47,732 bases of DNA from Azoarcus sp. (GCA_031268195.1 JAIRXQ010000066.1:1-47732), one strand, 5' to 3'. Numbered from the stretch's first letter, positions 8,295 to 19,312 are shown. Notes: generated from the sequence alone by a model not told the origin. Translations and numbers: made by a program.

Positions 8295-8981
8295 ATGATC
8301 AGAAAAATCCTTGCTACCACGCTTGCCGCCTTCGCCATGTCCGGCGCGGCGCTCGCGCATGAACCCGGCGACATCATCGTTCGCGGCGGCCTCATGTATG
8401 TCTCGCCGGATGTGGACAGTTCCGAAGTCACCGTCAACGGCACCCCATCCGCCGGCTCGAAGGTGGAGATTCCCCACACGGCTTCGCTTTTCAACCTCAG
8501 TGGCACATGGATGGCCGCCCCTCATCTCGGCATCGAACTGGCGGTCGGTGGGCCATACGCCTACGATCTCAAGACAAAGGGCGTCATCAACAGCCCTACT
8601 CTGCACGGCAACAAGCTGGCCGAAGTCACGCAACAGCCGATCACCGCCAGCGTGCAGCTGTTTTTCCTGCCACGGGATTACCGGTTCCAGCCTTACGTCG
8701 GCGTCGGCCTGAACTACACGTCGTTCTATGACGAGCGTTTCAAGCGGCGGCAAAGGCGCGAAGGCTGGCGGCGGCTGGAAATCGACGACTCCTGGGGACT
8801 GGCGCTGCAAGCCGGGTTCGACTTCATGATCACCAAGAATTGGCTCGTCAATGCCTCGGCATGGCGGCTCGATGTCGACACCGAGGCCAAGGGCAGGAAC
8901 CGGAGAACTCACGAGCGCCTCGAATTCGACGTGGATGTCGACCCGTGGATGTACTTCGTCGGGGTCGGCTACAAGTTCTGA
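8295..8981 (+). CDS. OmpW family outer-membrane protein, second tandem copy
   Basis: This 228-residue protein has the signal peptide MIRKILATTLAAFAMSGAALA followed by HEPGDIIVRGGLMYVSPDVDSS, nearly the same mature start as the preceding gene. It shares PHLGIELAVGGPYAYD and FQPYVGVGLNYTSFYDE with that copy and ends YFVGVGYKF. It differs by a basic loop (RFKRRQRREGWRR near residues 149-161) in the segment where the first copy has EKLASAQKANYDD. The gap of 9 bp and a GAGG ribosome site show operon expression. The pair probably arose by duplication and has diverged in extracellular loops, so different ligands are possible. Transcription stops at the hairpin at 9006. Confidence 0.9.
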   Translation: MIRKILATTLAAFAMSGAALAHEPGDIIVRGGLMYVSPDVDSSEVTVNGTPSAGSKVEIPHTASLFNLSGTWMAAPHLGIELAVGGPYAYDLKTKGVINSPTLHGNKLAEVTQQPITASVQLFFLPRDYRFQPYVGVGLNYTSFYDERFKRRQRREGWRRLEIDDSWGLALQAGFDFMITKNWLVNASAWRLDVDTEAKGRNRRTHERLEFDVDVDPWMYFVGVGYKF

Positions 8982-9005
8982 ACCGCGCGCCCCACCCTGC
9001 TTCGG

Positions 9006-9038
9006 AACGGCCTCGCTAACGTGGGGCCGTTTCTTTTT
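9006..9038 (+). terminator. Rho-independent terminator of the ompW pair
   Basis: AACGGCCTCGC (9006-9016) and GTGGGGCCGTT (9021-9031) form an 11-bp stem with two G-U pairs and the tetraloop TAAC. It is followed by TTCTTTTT. It lies between the convergent ompW and purU genes and almost abuts the purU stop. Confidence 0.85.
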
Positions 9039-9943
9039 CAGCGAAAAACGATGGTTTTCGTGCCATGCACCAGCACGCGGTCTTCGAGGTGGTTGTGCAG
9101 GCCGCGCGCGAGCACGGTTTTTTCGATGTCCTTGCCGTAGCGCATCATGTCGTCCACGGTGTCGGTGTGGTCGATGCGGATCACATCCTGCTCGATGATC
9201 GGCCCCTGGTCGAGGTCGGCGGTGACGTAATGGCAGGTCGCGCCGATCAGCTTCACGCCTTTGGCCCACGCCTGATGATAGGGGCGCGCGCCCACGAAGC
9301 TGGGCAGAAAGCTGTGGTGGATGTTGATGATCCGGCCCGGGTACGCCGCGCACAGTCCGGCAGGCAGGATTTGCATGTAACGCGCGAGCACCAGCGTGTC
9401 GCCATGCACCTCCTCGAAGATGCGCTGCACCTCGGCAAAGGCCGCCGCTTTGTTCTCCAGCGTGACCGGCACATGATGAAACGGAATGCCGTGCCATTCG
9501 ACAAAACCGCGAAAGGTGTCGTGATTGGAGATCACGCACGGAATTTCCACGTTCAGCTCTTTCGCCTGCCAGCGCGCCAGGAGATCGTACAGACAATGCT
9601 CCTGCTGGCTGACGAGGATGACTAGGCGCTTCTTGACTGCCGAATCGGTAATCTTCCAGTCCATGTTCAGTTCGTCCGCGACGCAGCGAAAGCGTTCGCG
9701 CAATTCGGTGAGCATGAACGGCAGGGAATCGGCGCGGATTTCGACGCGCATGTAATAGCGGCCGACCGCTTCGTCCCCGGCCGCTTCGTCTCCAGCCGCC
9801 TCGTTCTCATCGGGCGGCTGCGCGTGTAACGAGGTTTCGAGAATCCAGCCCTGATGGGAGGAGAAGAAACCCGACACACGGGAGACAATGCCCACGCGGT
9901 CGGGACAAGAAGCAGTGAGCGTGTAATAGCGTTCGCGTTGCAT
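9038..9943 (-). CDS. purU: Formyltetrahydrofolate deformylase PurU
   Basis: PurU hydrolyses 10-formyl-THF to formate and THF, balancing one-carbon pools. The 301-residue protein has an N-terminal ACT domain (YYTLTASCPDRVGIVSRVSGFF) and a C-terminal formyltransferase-like domain with GRIINIHHSFLPSFVGARPY and LDQGPIIEQDV holding the catalytic Asn, His and Asp. Start: the ATG at 9943 is preferred to the upstream in-frame TTG at 9955, which overlaps the thrH stop. The ACT domain has an acidic repeat, AAGDEAAGDEAVG at about residues 49-61, where other members have a short turn. It is the second gene after thrH, with the two reading frames adjoining or overlapping, so translational coupling is likely. 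Confidence 0.94.
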   Translation of the reverse strand: MQRERYYTLTASCPDRVGIVSRVSGFFSSHQGWILETSLHAQPPDENEAAGDEAAGDEAVGRYYMRVEIRADSLPFMLTELRERFRCVADELNMDWKITDSAVKKRLVILVSQQEHCLYDLLARWQAKELNVEIPCVISNHDTFRGFVEWHGIPFHHVPVTLENKAAAFAEVQRIFEEVHGDTLVLARYMQILPAGLCAAYPGRIINIHHSFLPSFVGARPYHQAWAKGVKLIGATCHYVTADLDQGPIIEQDVIRIDHTDTVDDMMRYGKDIEKTVLARGLHNHLEDRVLVHGTKTIVFR

Positions 9944-9951
9944 GATGGCCT

Positions 9952-10563
9952 TCAACCCGCACGCGCGAAGGCGCGGTCGATTTCCGCGCGCAACGTGTCG
10001 TAATCGCGCGCGACCGGATACTGCGGAAACTCGCGCACGACGTTTTCGGGCGGGCAGAAAAGGATGCCGCCGTCGGCCTCGCCCAGCATCGCGGTGTCAT
10101 TATAGGAGTCGCCCGCCGCGACCACCTTGAAGTTGAGTTCGTGAAAGCGCCGGACCGCCTGCCGTTTCTGGTCGGGCATCCGCAGATGGTAATCGACCAC
10201 CACCCCATCGGCGCCAGCCTCCAGACTGTGACAGAACAGCGTCGGCCAGGCGAGTTGGCGCATCAAGGGGTGAGCAAACTCGTAAAAGGTGTCGGACAGG
10301 ATCACCACCTGATACGTCTCGCGCAGGGCATCGAGAAAGGCGCGCGCGCCGGGGAACGGCCCCATGCTGGCGATCGTTTTCTGGATGTCGGGCAGGCCGA
10401 GCTTGTGCCGCGCCAGCAAATCCAGCCGGTATTGCATCAGCTTGTCGTAATCCGGCTCGTCGCGCGTGGTACGACACAGTTCAGGGATGCCCGCGCGCGC
10501 GGCGAACTCGATCCAGATTTCGGGCACCAGCACCCCTTCGAGGTCAAGGCAAACGATACGCAC
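9952..10563 (-). CDS. thrH: ThrH, bifunctional phosphoserine phosphatase / homoserine phosphotransferase
   Basis: This 203-residue HAD-superfamily enzyme closely follows the Pseudomonas ThrH pattern. Motif I is CLDLEGVLVPEIW, with LSDTFYEFAHPLMRQL as motif II and AAGDSYNDTAMLGEA as motif IV. The leading nucleophile segment DLEG, rather than the DxDST-type motif of SerB, marks the ThrH subgroup. ThrH dephosphorylates phosphoserine and can pass the phosphate to homoserine, linking serine and threonine synthesis. It is the first gene of a two-gene unit with purU. Serine/glycine formation and one-carbon balance are metabolically related, so joint control is plausible but not shown. Confidence 0.93.
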   Translation of the reverse strand: MRIVCLDLEGVLVPEIWIEFAARAGIPELCRTTRDEPDYDKLMQYRLDLLARHKLGLPDIQKTIASMGPFPGARAFLDALRETYQVVILSDTFYEFAHPLMRQLAWPTLFCHSLEAGADGVVVDYHLRMPDQKRQAVRRFHELNFKVVAAGDSYNDTAMLGEADGGILFCPPENVVREFPQYPVARDYDTLRAEIDRAFARAG

Positions 10564-10719
10564 CGCAGAAACTCCCGATGTAGCGCCGAAAGGTCGCGAT
10601 TTTAGCAGCAGGCGGCCGTATGGACACGGTTTTTCCCGCGCGCCGGCGCGTGTGACATACCCGGCAGCGAATGGACACGAAAGCGGCTAGCATCCTAAAG
10701 TCATAATATTGCCACGGCC

Positions 10720-11925
10720 ATGATAAAAGTCATCCCTACCTCCAGGCTACGGGTCGGCATGTATGTGCACGATCTCAACTGTGGCTGGATCGAGCACAAC
10801 TTCCTGCGCAACCGTTTCCTGGTCAACGACGAGAAAACACGCGAGCGGATCATCGCCCTCGGCACGTCCGAAATCTACATCGACATCGACAAGGGACTCG
10901 ATGTCGATGACGATGTGCCCAGGCAGGCGGAAACCAAAAAGGCCGTCAACACACCTGTTGCCGCCATCACCCGGAGCAACCTGCCACCGCCGCGCCCGGC
11001 GGATTTCGCCGGCGAGCGTCAGCGCGCGAAAAAGCTGCACGCCGAAGCCAACCGCATCGTCCACAATATGATGAACGATACGCGCCTGGGCAAGCAGATC
11101 GAGATCGAGCAGATCGAGCCGGTGGTCGAACGCATCGTCGATTCCATCTTCCGCCAGCAAGACGCCCTGCTGCCTTTGGTACAGCTCAAAAATCATGATG
11201 AATACACCTTCCAGCACTCGGTGTCGGTGTGCGCGCTGATGACCAGCTTCGCGCGCACGCTGGAGATGCCGCGCGAGATCATCCGCGAGATTGCCATCGG
11301 CGCGTTGCTGCACGATGTGGGCAAGGCGACGATCCCCGACGATATCCTCAACAAACCGGGCAAGCTCACCGAGGCGGAATTCGAGCAGATGAAATCACAC
11401 GTCGTGCAAAGCAAGATCATCCTTGCCGAGACGCCGGGCATCAGCCAGATCGCGTTGGACGTGGCCGCGCAACATCACGAACGATTCGATGGCAGTGGTT
11501 ATCCGAACAAATTGGCGGGCGATGAAATCAGCCAATACGGCCAGATGAGCGCCATCGTCGATGTCTATGACGCCATCACCTCGAACCGCGTCTACCATAA
11601 AGAGATACCGCCCACCGAGGCACTACGCAAGATCCTCGAATGGAGCAAGTTCCATTTCAATCCAACACTGACGCAGGTGTTCATCCGCTCGCTGGGCATC
11701 TACCCCAGCGGTTCGCTGGTGCGGCTGGAAAGCGGGCGGCTGGCCGTGGTCGAGGAACAGCACCCGGACAAGCCCATGCAGCCCAAGCTGCGGGTCATCT
11801 TTCATACGCGCGGCTATTACTTGGAGCCGGAAATCATTGATCTGCGCTATTCACAAGACCAGATCACGGGCTATGAGGACTTCGAGCGATGGAAAATCGA
11901 CCCCTCGCAATGGATACGCAGGTAA
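10720..11925 (+). CDS. HD-GYP domain cyclic-di-GMP phosphodiesterase with N-terminal DUF3391
   Basis: This 401-residue cytoplasmic protein has an N-terminal DUF3391 region (IPTSRLRVGMYVHDL, residues 6-20) and a C-terminal HD-GYP domain. Metal and catalytic motifs are intact: HD at 198-199 within LLHDVGKATIPDDIL, and HHERFDGSGYP at 252-262. HD-GYP enzymes degrade c-di-GMP to pGpG or GMP. No receiver or other sensor domain is present. There is no convincing ribosome site before the ATG; the leader ends TATTGCCACGGCC. Genes on both sides are unrelated, so it appears to be monocistronic. Together with the GGDEF protein at 39 kb and the PilZ-like protein at 26 kb it gives three c-di-GMP genes in the window. 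Confidence 0.93.
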   Translation: MIKVIPTSRLRVGMYVHDLNCGWIEHNFLRNRFLVNDEKTRERIIALGTSEIYIDIDKGLDVDDDVPRQAETKKAVNTPVAAITRSNLPPPRPADFAGERQRAKKLHAEANRIVHNMMNDTRLGKQIEIEQIEPVVERIVDSIFRQQDALLPLVQLKNHDEYTFQHSVSVCALMTSFARTLEMPREIIREIAIGALLHDVGKATIPDDILNKPGKLTEAEFEQMKSHVVQSKIILAETPGISQIALDVAAQHHERFDGSGYPNKLAGDEISQYGQMSAIVDVYDAITSNRVYHKEIPPTEALRKILEWSKFHFNPTLTQVFIRSLGIYPSGSLVRLESGRLAVVEEQHPDKPMQPKLRVIFHTRGYYLEPEIIDLRYSQDQITGYEDFERWKIDPSQWIRR

Positions 11926-11975
11926 AGGGCGACACACTCCCGCAAGCAGCACAGGAAATAGCGGGCGGGTAGTGA

Positions 11976-12248
11976 CTAAAAAATCCACAATCCCGCTAAC
12001 GACCATAACATCAGGCTACCCATCAAAATTCTTTCGCCAGTGTCGCGCAAATATTTCCTGTTTTTCTTTAACCCGGTTATAAACAAATAGATTCCCAAAC
12101 ACGATAAAAATGTCGAAACAAATATCACTCCATAATACGACGCCTCTGGCATCGTCTCAAAAGGTAACATCGTTCCGCCAGAAATACCGACAAAACACCC
12201 CAAAACAGCCGCCATGAAAAAAGTGGCGAAATAAGTAAATGCAGTCAT
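11976..12248 (-). CDS. Small three-span membrane protein of unknown function
   Basis: The frame gives 90 residues from an ATG at 12248, which has GAGGACGCG directly upstream. An upstream in-frame TTG at 12263 is less likely because that ribosome site would lie inside the gene. Three hydrophobic stretches are visible at about residues 4-24, 38-58 and 73-89, with a basic loop (LKKNRKYLRD) between the last two. I do not recognise the family. It is convergent with the HD-GYP gene and stands alone. Its base composition is more AT-rich than its neighbours, which may point to recent acquisition or simply to a membrane gene. Confidence 0.55.
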   Translation of the reverse strand: MTAFTYFATFFMAAVLGCFVGISGGTMLPFETMPEASYYGVIFVSTFLSCLGIYLFITGLKKNRKYLRDTGERILMGSLMLWSLAGLWIF

Positions 12249-12404
12249 CGCGTCCTCGTGCAAAACCGTGACGTTACTGCCATTCTAGGCGAATGCCCTG
12301 CCGGCCGGCACGACAACATGACGGCTTTCGTGACTTATTCATTTATCCATATAAACGGGCAACCATGAAAATAACTACAACCTTCCAAGCCGCAGGACAA
12401 TATC

Positions 12405-12761
12405 GTGAAACATGACACAGCTTTGCTGCCAATCAGCGAAGAAGAATTGATGACAAAAATTGAGCAGTCGCTCGTCGACATGGCGGAAAATTTGCGTCAG
12501 CAATTCGAGAATATACGTATTCCGTTTCTCAAACTGCGCTGTCGCCGCAATGAATTGTCCGGTGAAGAATCGCTGTATGCCGTCGCTCATAAAGGCACGC
12601 AATACGTCATCTACGACGAGACCGAGAACGATTTCGGCCTCGCCGTAACCCCCTGCGACAAAGAGGATGTGCTCAGCCTGTGGGTGCTGGCCGGCGACCT
12701 CGACAACGCGCTGCGCGTCATGGAAAGCGGCGACTACAGCCGATGCCTCGTCGCCCCCTGA
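12405..12761 (+). CDS. Conserved-looking hypothetical protein, 118 residues
   Basis: The frame opens at GTG 12405, with CAGGACAA a few bases upstream, and encodes a soluble, acidic 118-residue protein. An internal ATG at 12450 is an alternative start. The N-terminal half (TKIEQSLVDMAENLRQQFENI) looks helical and possibly coiled; the C-terminal half (YAVAHKGTQYVIYDETENDFGLAVTP) looks like beta strands. No motif lets me name a function. It lies 18 bp from the end of the convergent argJ gene. Codon use resembles its neighbours and the frame is clean, so I take it as a real gene. Confidence 0.6.
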   Translation: MKHDTALLPISEEELMTKIEQSLVDMAENLRQQFENIRIPFLKLRCRRNELSGEESLYAVAHKGTQYVIYDETENDFGLAVTPCDKEDVLSLWVLAGDLDNALRVMESGDYSRCLVAP

Positions 12762-12779
12762 AGCACGCGCCGGGATCGT

Positions 12780-14015
12780 TCAGGAGCGGTAGTCGGCGTT
12801 GATCTTCACGTAATCGTGAGAGAGATCGCACGTCCACACGGTCGCGCGCGCTTCGCCGCGTGCAAGATCGATGCGTACGGAAAGTTCTTCGTCCTGCATG
12901 ATGCGCGCGCCCGCTTCCTCGGCATAGCTCGCCGCGCGGCCGCCGTGTTCCGCGACAAGGATTTCTTCCGTCGAATTGCCGAGCCAGACCGTCAGATGCC
13001 CGACATCCAGATCGTCGATGCCCGCGTAACCGATGGCGGCGAGGATGCGGCCGAGGTTGGGGTCGGAAGCGAAGAACGCGGTTTTCACCAGCGGCGAGAG
13101 CGCCACGGCGTAGGCGACTTTGCGGCATTCCTCACGACGCTTGCCGCCTTCGACGGCAATGGTCATGAATTTGCTGGCGCCTTCGCCGTCGCGGACGATG
13201 GATTGCGCCAGATGCACCGCGACTGCGGTGATGGCATCGGCAAGGACACGGGCGTCGGCAGTATCGGCGGCGATCTCCTTATTGCCCGCCTGCCCCGTGG
13301 CGATGACGATGAAAGAGTCGTTGGTCGACGTGTCGCCATCGACGGTAATGCTGTTGAAGGATGCGTCCGCCGCCGCGCGGGTCATCGCCTCCAGCGCGGA
13401 CGGGCTCACCACCGCATCGCAGGCAACGAACCCCAGCATGGTCGCCATGTCGGGGTGGATCATGCCCGCGCCCTTGGCGATGCCGGTGACGGTGACGGTT
13501 TTACCGCCGATTTCCACCCGGCGTGAGACGGCCTTGGCGATGGTGTCGGTGGTCATGATCGCGTGCGCGGCCTCGAACCAACCGTCCGGGCGCAGATCGG
13601 CAAGGGCGGGAGACAACCCCGCGAGCAGGCGATTCATCGGCAACGGTTCGAGGATGACGCCGGTGGAAAACGGCAAGACATGACGGGGATCGACGCCGAG
13701 CTTTCCGGCCAGGGCGGCACAGGTGGCGCGCGCATCGATCAAGCCCTGTTTGCCGGTGCCCGCGTTGGCGATGCCGGTGTTGACCACCAGCGCCCGAATG
13801 TTGCCGCTGCTCAGGTGATCGCGGCAGACCGCGACCGGCGCGGCGCAGAAGCGGTTCTGGGTGAAAACGCCCGCCACCCGGCTGCCGGGGGCGAGTTCAA
13901 AGACGGTGATGTCGCGCCGGTTGGCTTTGCGGATGCCCGCTTCCGCCACGCCCAGTTGCACGCCGGGGACGGGGAGAAGGTCGGCGGGATTGGGCGGATT
14001 CAGTTTGACGGCCAT
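12780..14015 (-). CDS. argJ: ArgJ, glutamate N-acetyltransferase / amino-acid acetyltransferase
   Basis: ArgJ transfers the acetyl group from N-acetylornithine to glutamate, running the cyclic arginine pathway; many members also use acetyl-CoA. The 411-residue precursor is of usual length. It is cleaved autocatalytically at the conserved [16 protein letters not shown] segment, where Thr192 becomes the N-terminal nucleophile of the beta chain. Other signatures are [12 protein letters not shown] near residue 78 (oxyanion-hole region) and [13 protein letters not shown]. Whether it is mono- or bifunctional cannot be decided here. It starts 12 bp after the secA stop on the same strand, so secA-argJ may be co-transcribed. 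Confidence 0.96.
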   Translation of the reverse strand: MAVKLNPPNPADLLPVPGVQLGVAEAGIRKANRRDITVFELAPGSRVAGVFTQNRFCAAPVAVCRDHLSSGNIRALVVNTGIANAGTGKQGLIDARATCAALAGKLGVDPRHVLPFSTGVILEPLPMNRLLAGLSPALADLRPDGWFEAAHAIMTTDTIAKAVSRRVEIGGKTVTVTGIAKGAGMIHPDMATMLGFVACDAVVSPSALEAMTRAAADASFNSITVDGDTSTNDSFIVIATGQAGNKEIAADTADARVLADAITAVAVHLAQSIVRDGEGASKFMTIAVEGGKRREECRKVAYAVALSPLVKTAFFASDPNLGRILAAIGYAGIDDLDVGHLTVWLGNSTEEILVAEHGGRAASYAEEAGARIMQDEELSVRIDLARGEARATVWTCDLSHDYVKINADYRS

Positions 14016-14027
14016 GACGCCTCCCGC

Positions 14028-16760
<2,733 letters not shown>

Positions 16761-16837
16761 GGGATGAATTTGTAGCCGAAACATAAAGGGGAGGAGTTTA
16801 TCATGTCGCTGCCCCCTCGCCCGAAGCCCAAGATGCG

Positions 16838-17269
16838 ATGAGCACACTTTTGCACCGTTACGTCGGCCGCGACTCGCCACTGGCCCGCCTGCAAGACCAC
16901 GCCGCCCGGCTGGGCCGGTTGCAGACCGTGCTCGCGGACGCGCTGCCCACCCAATTCGCCCACGCCTGCCGCGTCGCCAACCTCAAGGACGACGTGCTCA
17001 CCCTCACCGCGCACGGCAGCGCCATCGCGGTGCGCCTGAAGCAGATGATTCCCTCGTTACAGGAGCATTTCGCCCGCGCCGGTCATCCCGTGCAACGCAT
17101 CAAGATCAAGGTCGGCCTGCCGGATGGCGGGCAAAAACGCCCCGCATCCCCACTCCGCGCCCTCTCCCCGACGGCGCGTGCCAGCATCGAAGCGCTGGCC
17201 GCCGCCCTGCCCGTGGATGCGCCCCTGCGCAAATCGCTGGAGACGCTGGCAAGACGGGGACGGGCCTGA
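16838..17269 (+). CDS. DUF721 (DciA-like) family protein
   Basis: The protein has 143 residues. Its N-terminal half ([22 protein letters not shown] ... [38 protein letters not shown]) has the DUF721 pattern: a helix, then an alternating strand segment ending in a LRQ/LKQ-like stretch. DUF721 proteins include DciA, which helps load the replicative helicase in bacteria lacking DnaC. The C-terminal third is Pro/Ala-rich and probably flexible. The gene is divergent from secA across 77 bp, a conserved neighbourhood. Family assignment is good; a helicase-loading role in this organism is by homology. Confidence 0.8.
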   Translation: MSTLLHRYVGRDSPLARLQDHAARLGRLQTVLADALPTQFAHACRVANLKDDVLTLTAHGSAIAVRLKQMIPSLQEHFARAGHPVQRIKIKVGLPDGGQKRPASPLRALSPTARASIEALAAALPVDAPLRKSLETLARRGRA

Positions 17270-17274
17270 CCCAG

Positions 17275-17742
17275 TCAGGCGGCGCGCCCCTCCAGTTCCA
17301 GCAGATATTGTTTGGCAGGCAACCCGCCCGCGTAGCCGACGAGACTGCCGTTACTCCCGATTACGCGATGACACGGCACGATGATGGCCACAGGGTTGCG
17401 ATTGTTCGCCATCCCCACCGCCCGCGGCGCACGCGGATTGCCCACTGCCACCGCAACCTCCAGATAGCTGCGCGTTTCACCGATGGGAATGGCTTGCAAC
17501 GCTCTCCACACGGACAATTGGAACGCTGTACCATGCAACGCCAGCGGCAAATCGAACGCCTTGCGTTTCCCGGCGAAGTATTCCGCGATCTGCGCCGCCG
17601 CCTTCCGAATGAGCGGCGTCTCACCACACTCGGCCTCGGGAGACGGCTTATCCCCGGCAAAGAAAACACGACTGATCGCGTCCGCGCTTTCTTCGATGCC
17701 AATCTTGCCGATGGGACTGTCGTAGAAAAATACGTGCTTCAT
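17275..17742 (-). CDS. ogt: Ogt, methylated-DNA-protein cysteine S-methyltransferase
   Basis: This 155-residue repair protein removes methyl groups from O6-methylguanine by irreversible transfer to its own cysteine. The active site is PCHRVIGSNGSLVGYAGG with Cys124, and the upstream AFQLSVWRALQAIPIGETRSY holds the conserved DNA-binding helix region. The ATG at 17742 is preferred over an in-frame TTG at 17748 because AAAGGAGATTGCAA gives a well-placed ribosome site. There is no Ada-type regulatory domain. The gene converges on the DUF721 gene with only 5 bp between the two ends. Confidence 0.95.
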   Translation of the reverse strand: MKHVFFYDSPIGKIGIEESADAISRVFFAGDKPSPEAECGETPLIRKAAAQIAEYFAGKRKAFDLPLALHGTAFQLSVWRALQAIPIGETRSYLEVAVAVGNPRAPRAVGMANNRNPVAIIVPCHRVIGSNGSLVGYAGGLPAKQYLLELEGRAA

Positions 17743-17834
17743 TTGCAATCTCCTTTCGTAGCGTGAGAATACTTGTGAGTAATGAAATGGGTTTGACCCC
17801 GCATCTCACAGGATGAAACACGACATGAGCGTCC

Positions 17835-18236
17835 TCAGAGGTCTGTCCAGTCTTCTATCTGCATATCAGATAGCTGGCTGAAGGCCCGATCGTTTGTCAC
17901 CAGCACAGCCCCGATACTCAGCGCATGGGCGGCAATCAGCAAATCGAGCGGCGCGAGGATCATGCCATGACGTTCCATCCCGGCCCGCACGACGCCATAG
18001 TGCTCCGCAGCGCTACTATCCCAGGGCAATACGTCGACACACCGCAGGAACTCCGACACAGCGCGGTGGAGTCGCTTGGCGTCCGGCCGCTTGGCCAGAC
18101 CAAAAAGTAATTCGCCCTCGGTGATCGCCGAGATACAAAGCGCGGCCATGGGGGCGGCCACCACATGCCGTACGACGGCCGGGTGCTCCTTGAGCAGATG
18201 GCTCACCATGTTGGTGTCCAGCATGTAGCGCCTCAT
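17835..18236 (-). CDS. vapC: VapC toxin, PIN-domain ribonuclease
   Basis: This 133-residue PIN-domain protein begins MRRYMLDTNMVSHLL. The acidic active-site residues are visible as Asp7, Glu40 or Glu42 in AITEGELLFG, Asp98 in APLDLLIAAHA and Asp116 in VLVTNDRAF. VapC toxins cut tRNA or rRNA when the antitoxin is degraded. The start codon overlaps the vapB stop as ATGA, showing translational coupling. It is close to the FitB/VapC group in the xxDxLIAAHA motif. The module sits directly beside the Hcp-associated island. Confidence 0.93.
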   Translation of the reverse strand: MRRYMLDTNMVSHLLKEHPAVVRHVVAAPMAALCISAITEGELLFGLAKRPDAKRLHRAVSEFLRCVDVLPWDSSAAEHYGVVRAGMERHGMILAPLDLLIAAHALSIGAVLVTNDRAFSQLSDMQIEDWTDL

Positions 18237-18493
18237 TCGTGATAGCCCTTGAAAGGATCACGATCATGCATTCCCTGATTGCGTTCTTTCTCGTCCAGGA
18301 AATCGGCTGGCACATTGGCGCCTTTGAGCGTGGCGAAGAAATCGTCCCACGTCGCCGGCTTGCGCGACAAAATCACGTCCCCGGTTTCCGGATCCTTGCG
18401 GATGAAAACTTCCCTGGTGTCGAACCGATAGGCGGCTGGCAGACGTACCGCCTGACTACGGCCGTTAATGAATAGTTTGGCGACTTGGCGCAT
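18233..18493 (-). CDS. vapB: VapB antitoxin
   Basis: The 86-residue antitoxin begins MRQVAKLFINGRSQAVRLPA, the AbrB/MazE-like swapped-hairpin DNA-binding domain typical of VapB. A C-terminal VapC-binding tail follows (KPATWDDFFATLKGANVPADFLDE). The ATG at 18493 is chosen because the motif starts directly there; the open frame runs upstream to 18526 without family similarity. VapB-VapC dimers repress their own promoter. Two near-identical boxes upstream, at 18515 and 18555, are candidate operators. The stop overlaps the vapC start by 4 bp. Confidence 0.92.
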   Translation of the reverse strand: MRQVAKLFINGRSQAVRLPAAYRFDTREVFIRKDPETGDVILSRKPATWDDFFATLKGANVPADFLDEKERNQGMHDRDPFKGYHE

Positions 18494-18514
18494 GATTGAA
18501 ACCCCTTTTGCAGA

Positions 18515-18570
18515 GATATATACCAAAGCATATCTCCATTGCAGAATATATCAAGATATATGCCAAGGCA
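18515..18570 (-). promoter_or_regulatory. Candidate VapBC operator (direct repeats)
   Basis: GATATATACCAAAGCA (18515-18530) and GATATATGCCAAGGCA (18555-18570) match at 14 of 16 positions. They start exactly 40 bp apart, on about the same face of the helix. The first box also forms the imperfect palindrome AGATAT...ATATCT. The AT-rich block lies 22-77 bp upstream of vapB, where autoregulated toxin-antitoxin operators are found. Confidence 0.5.
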
Positions 18571-18835
18571 ATCACACACACTGTGCGGCGGCAATATGTC
18601 CTGCCAGCCCACACGCCCGGTCCCAAAGAAGCAATAAACCCCTTTGCTCTCCGCCCAGCCGCCACATGCATCCGGAATGCTCGCCTGCGGCTGCCGCGCA
18701 AAAGTCTCCGCCCCACCCTCCCAAGCCGGATTGGCACGCCGCCCACCGGATGGGTCATCCGGTTCGAGCAGGATGATTCACCACGACGATCCCGCCACGA
18801 ATGACCGTTCGGGCCCCCGATCCGGCGGCCCCCGG
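18571..18835. other. Intergenic stretch with no recognisable gene
   Basis: This stretch completes the 340-bp gap between vapB and hcp. Both strands carry only short open frames with Arg/Pro/Ser-rich, non-protein-like translations. A GC-rich segment at about 18810-18835 could form an imperfect hairpin after the hcp stop, but it has no T tract. I see no RNA gene. Confidence 0.4.
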
Positions 18836-19312
18836 TCAAACGAGTCTGTTCTCCTTGACATCCCAGCCGGCGGCAACCGCGGCGCCCATCGAACCGTCCG
18901 CGTTCTGTTCTCTGGCCTCGGCTTCGATTTTGGAATAGGCCATGCCGACCGATTCCGCTGGCATGCTGCCGGACGTACCACCCGGCTCCACATGCGTCAA
19001 CACGACATCCGACAATGTGATGCGCAGAAACTCCTCCTGTTTGCCGCCCGCCTTGCAGGCCGATATGAGCACTTTCGGAATGTGCTTGCCCGCGGCGCAG
19101 AATCCGAACAGAACCGGCGAAGCCCTGTCGTAAAAATGCGTGAAGGCCAAGGGCGCAAAATCGGCCTTTCCCACACCGCCACCGCCACCGGTAAACACCG
19201 ACGTGGACTGCGAAACCCTGTATGAAAAATCGAGTACATCGACCCAGCCTTTATGCTTGGAATCCTTGGATTCTCCGGTGATGCCCTCGATTTTGACATA
19301 AATTGCCGACAT
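18836..19312 (-). CDS. hcp: Hcp family type VI secretion tube/carrier protein
   Basis: The 158-residue protein fits the Hcp1 family in length and pattern. It opens MSAIYVKIEGITGESKDSKHKGWVDV-like, continues with a Gly-rich loop (SVFTGGGGGVGKADF), then PLAFTHFYDRASPVLFGFCAAGKHIPKVLI, and ends with an amphipathic segment (AYSKIEAEAREQ). Hcp hexamers stack into the T6SS inner tube and can carry small effectors in their lumen. The ATG at 19312 has AGGAGG upstream. No tss structural genes are in the window, so this is an orphan hcp. It lies 102 bp downstream of the candidate effector-immunity pair on the same strand, suggesting that it delivers that effector. Confidence 0.9.
   Translation of the reverse strand: MSAIYVKIEGITGESKDSKHKGWVDVLDFSYRVSQSTSVFTGGGGGVGKADFAPLAFTHFYDRASPVLFGFCAAGKHIPKVLISACKAGGKQEEFLRITLSDVVLTHVEPGGTSGSMPAESVGMAYSKIEAEAREQNADGSMGAAVAAGWDVKENRLV

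Noticed and set aside
18571-18780. Possible tRNA-like or small RNA segment (GGTTCGAGCAGGATGATTCA)
   Set aside because: GGTTCGA resembles a T-loop, but no acceptor stem, anticodon arm or CCA end can be folded around it.
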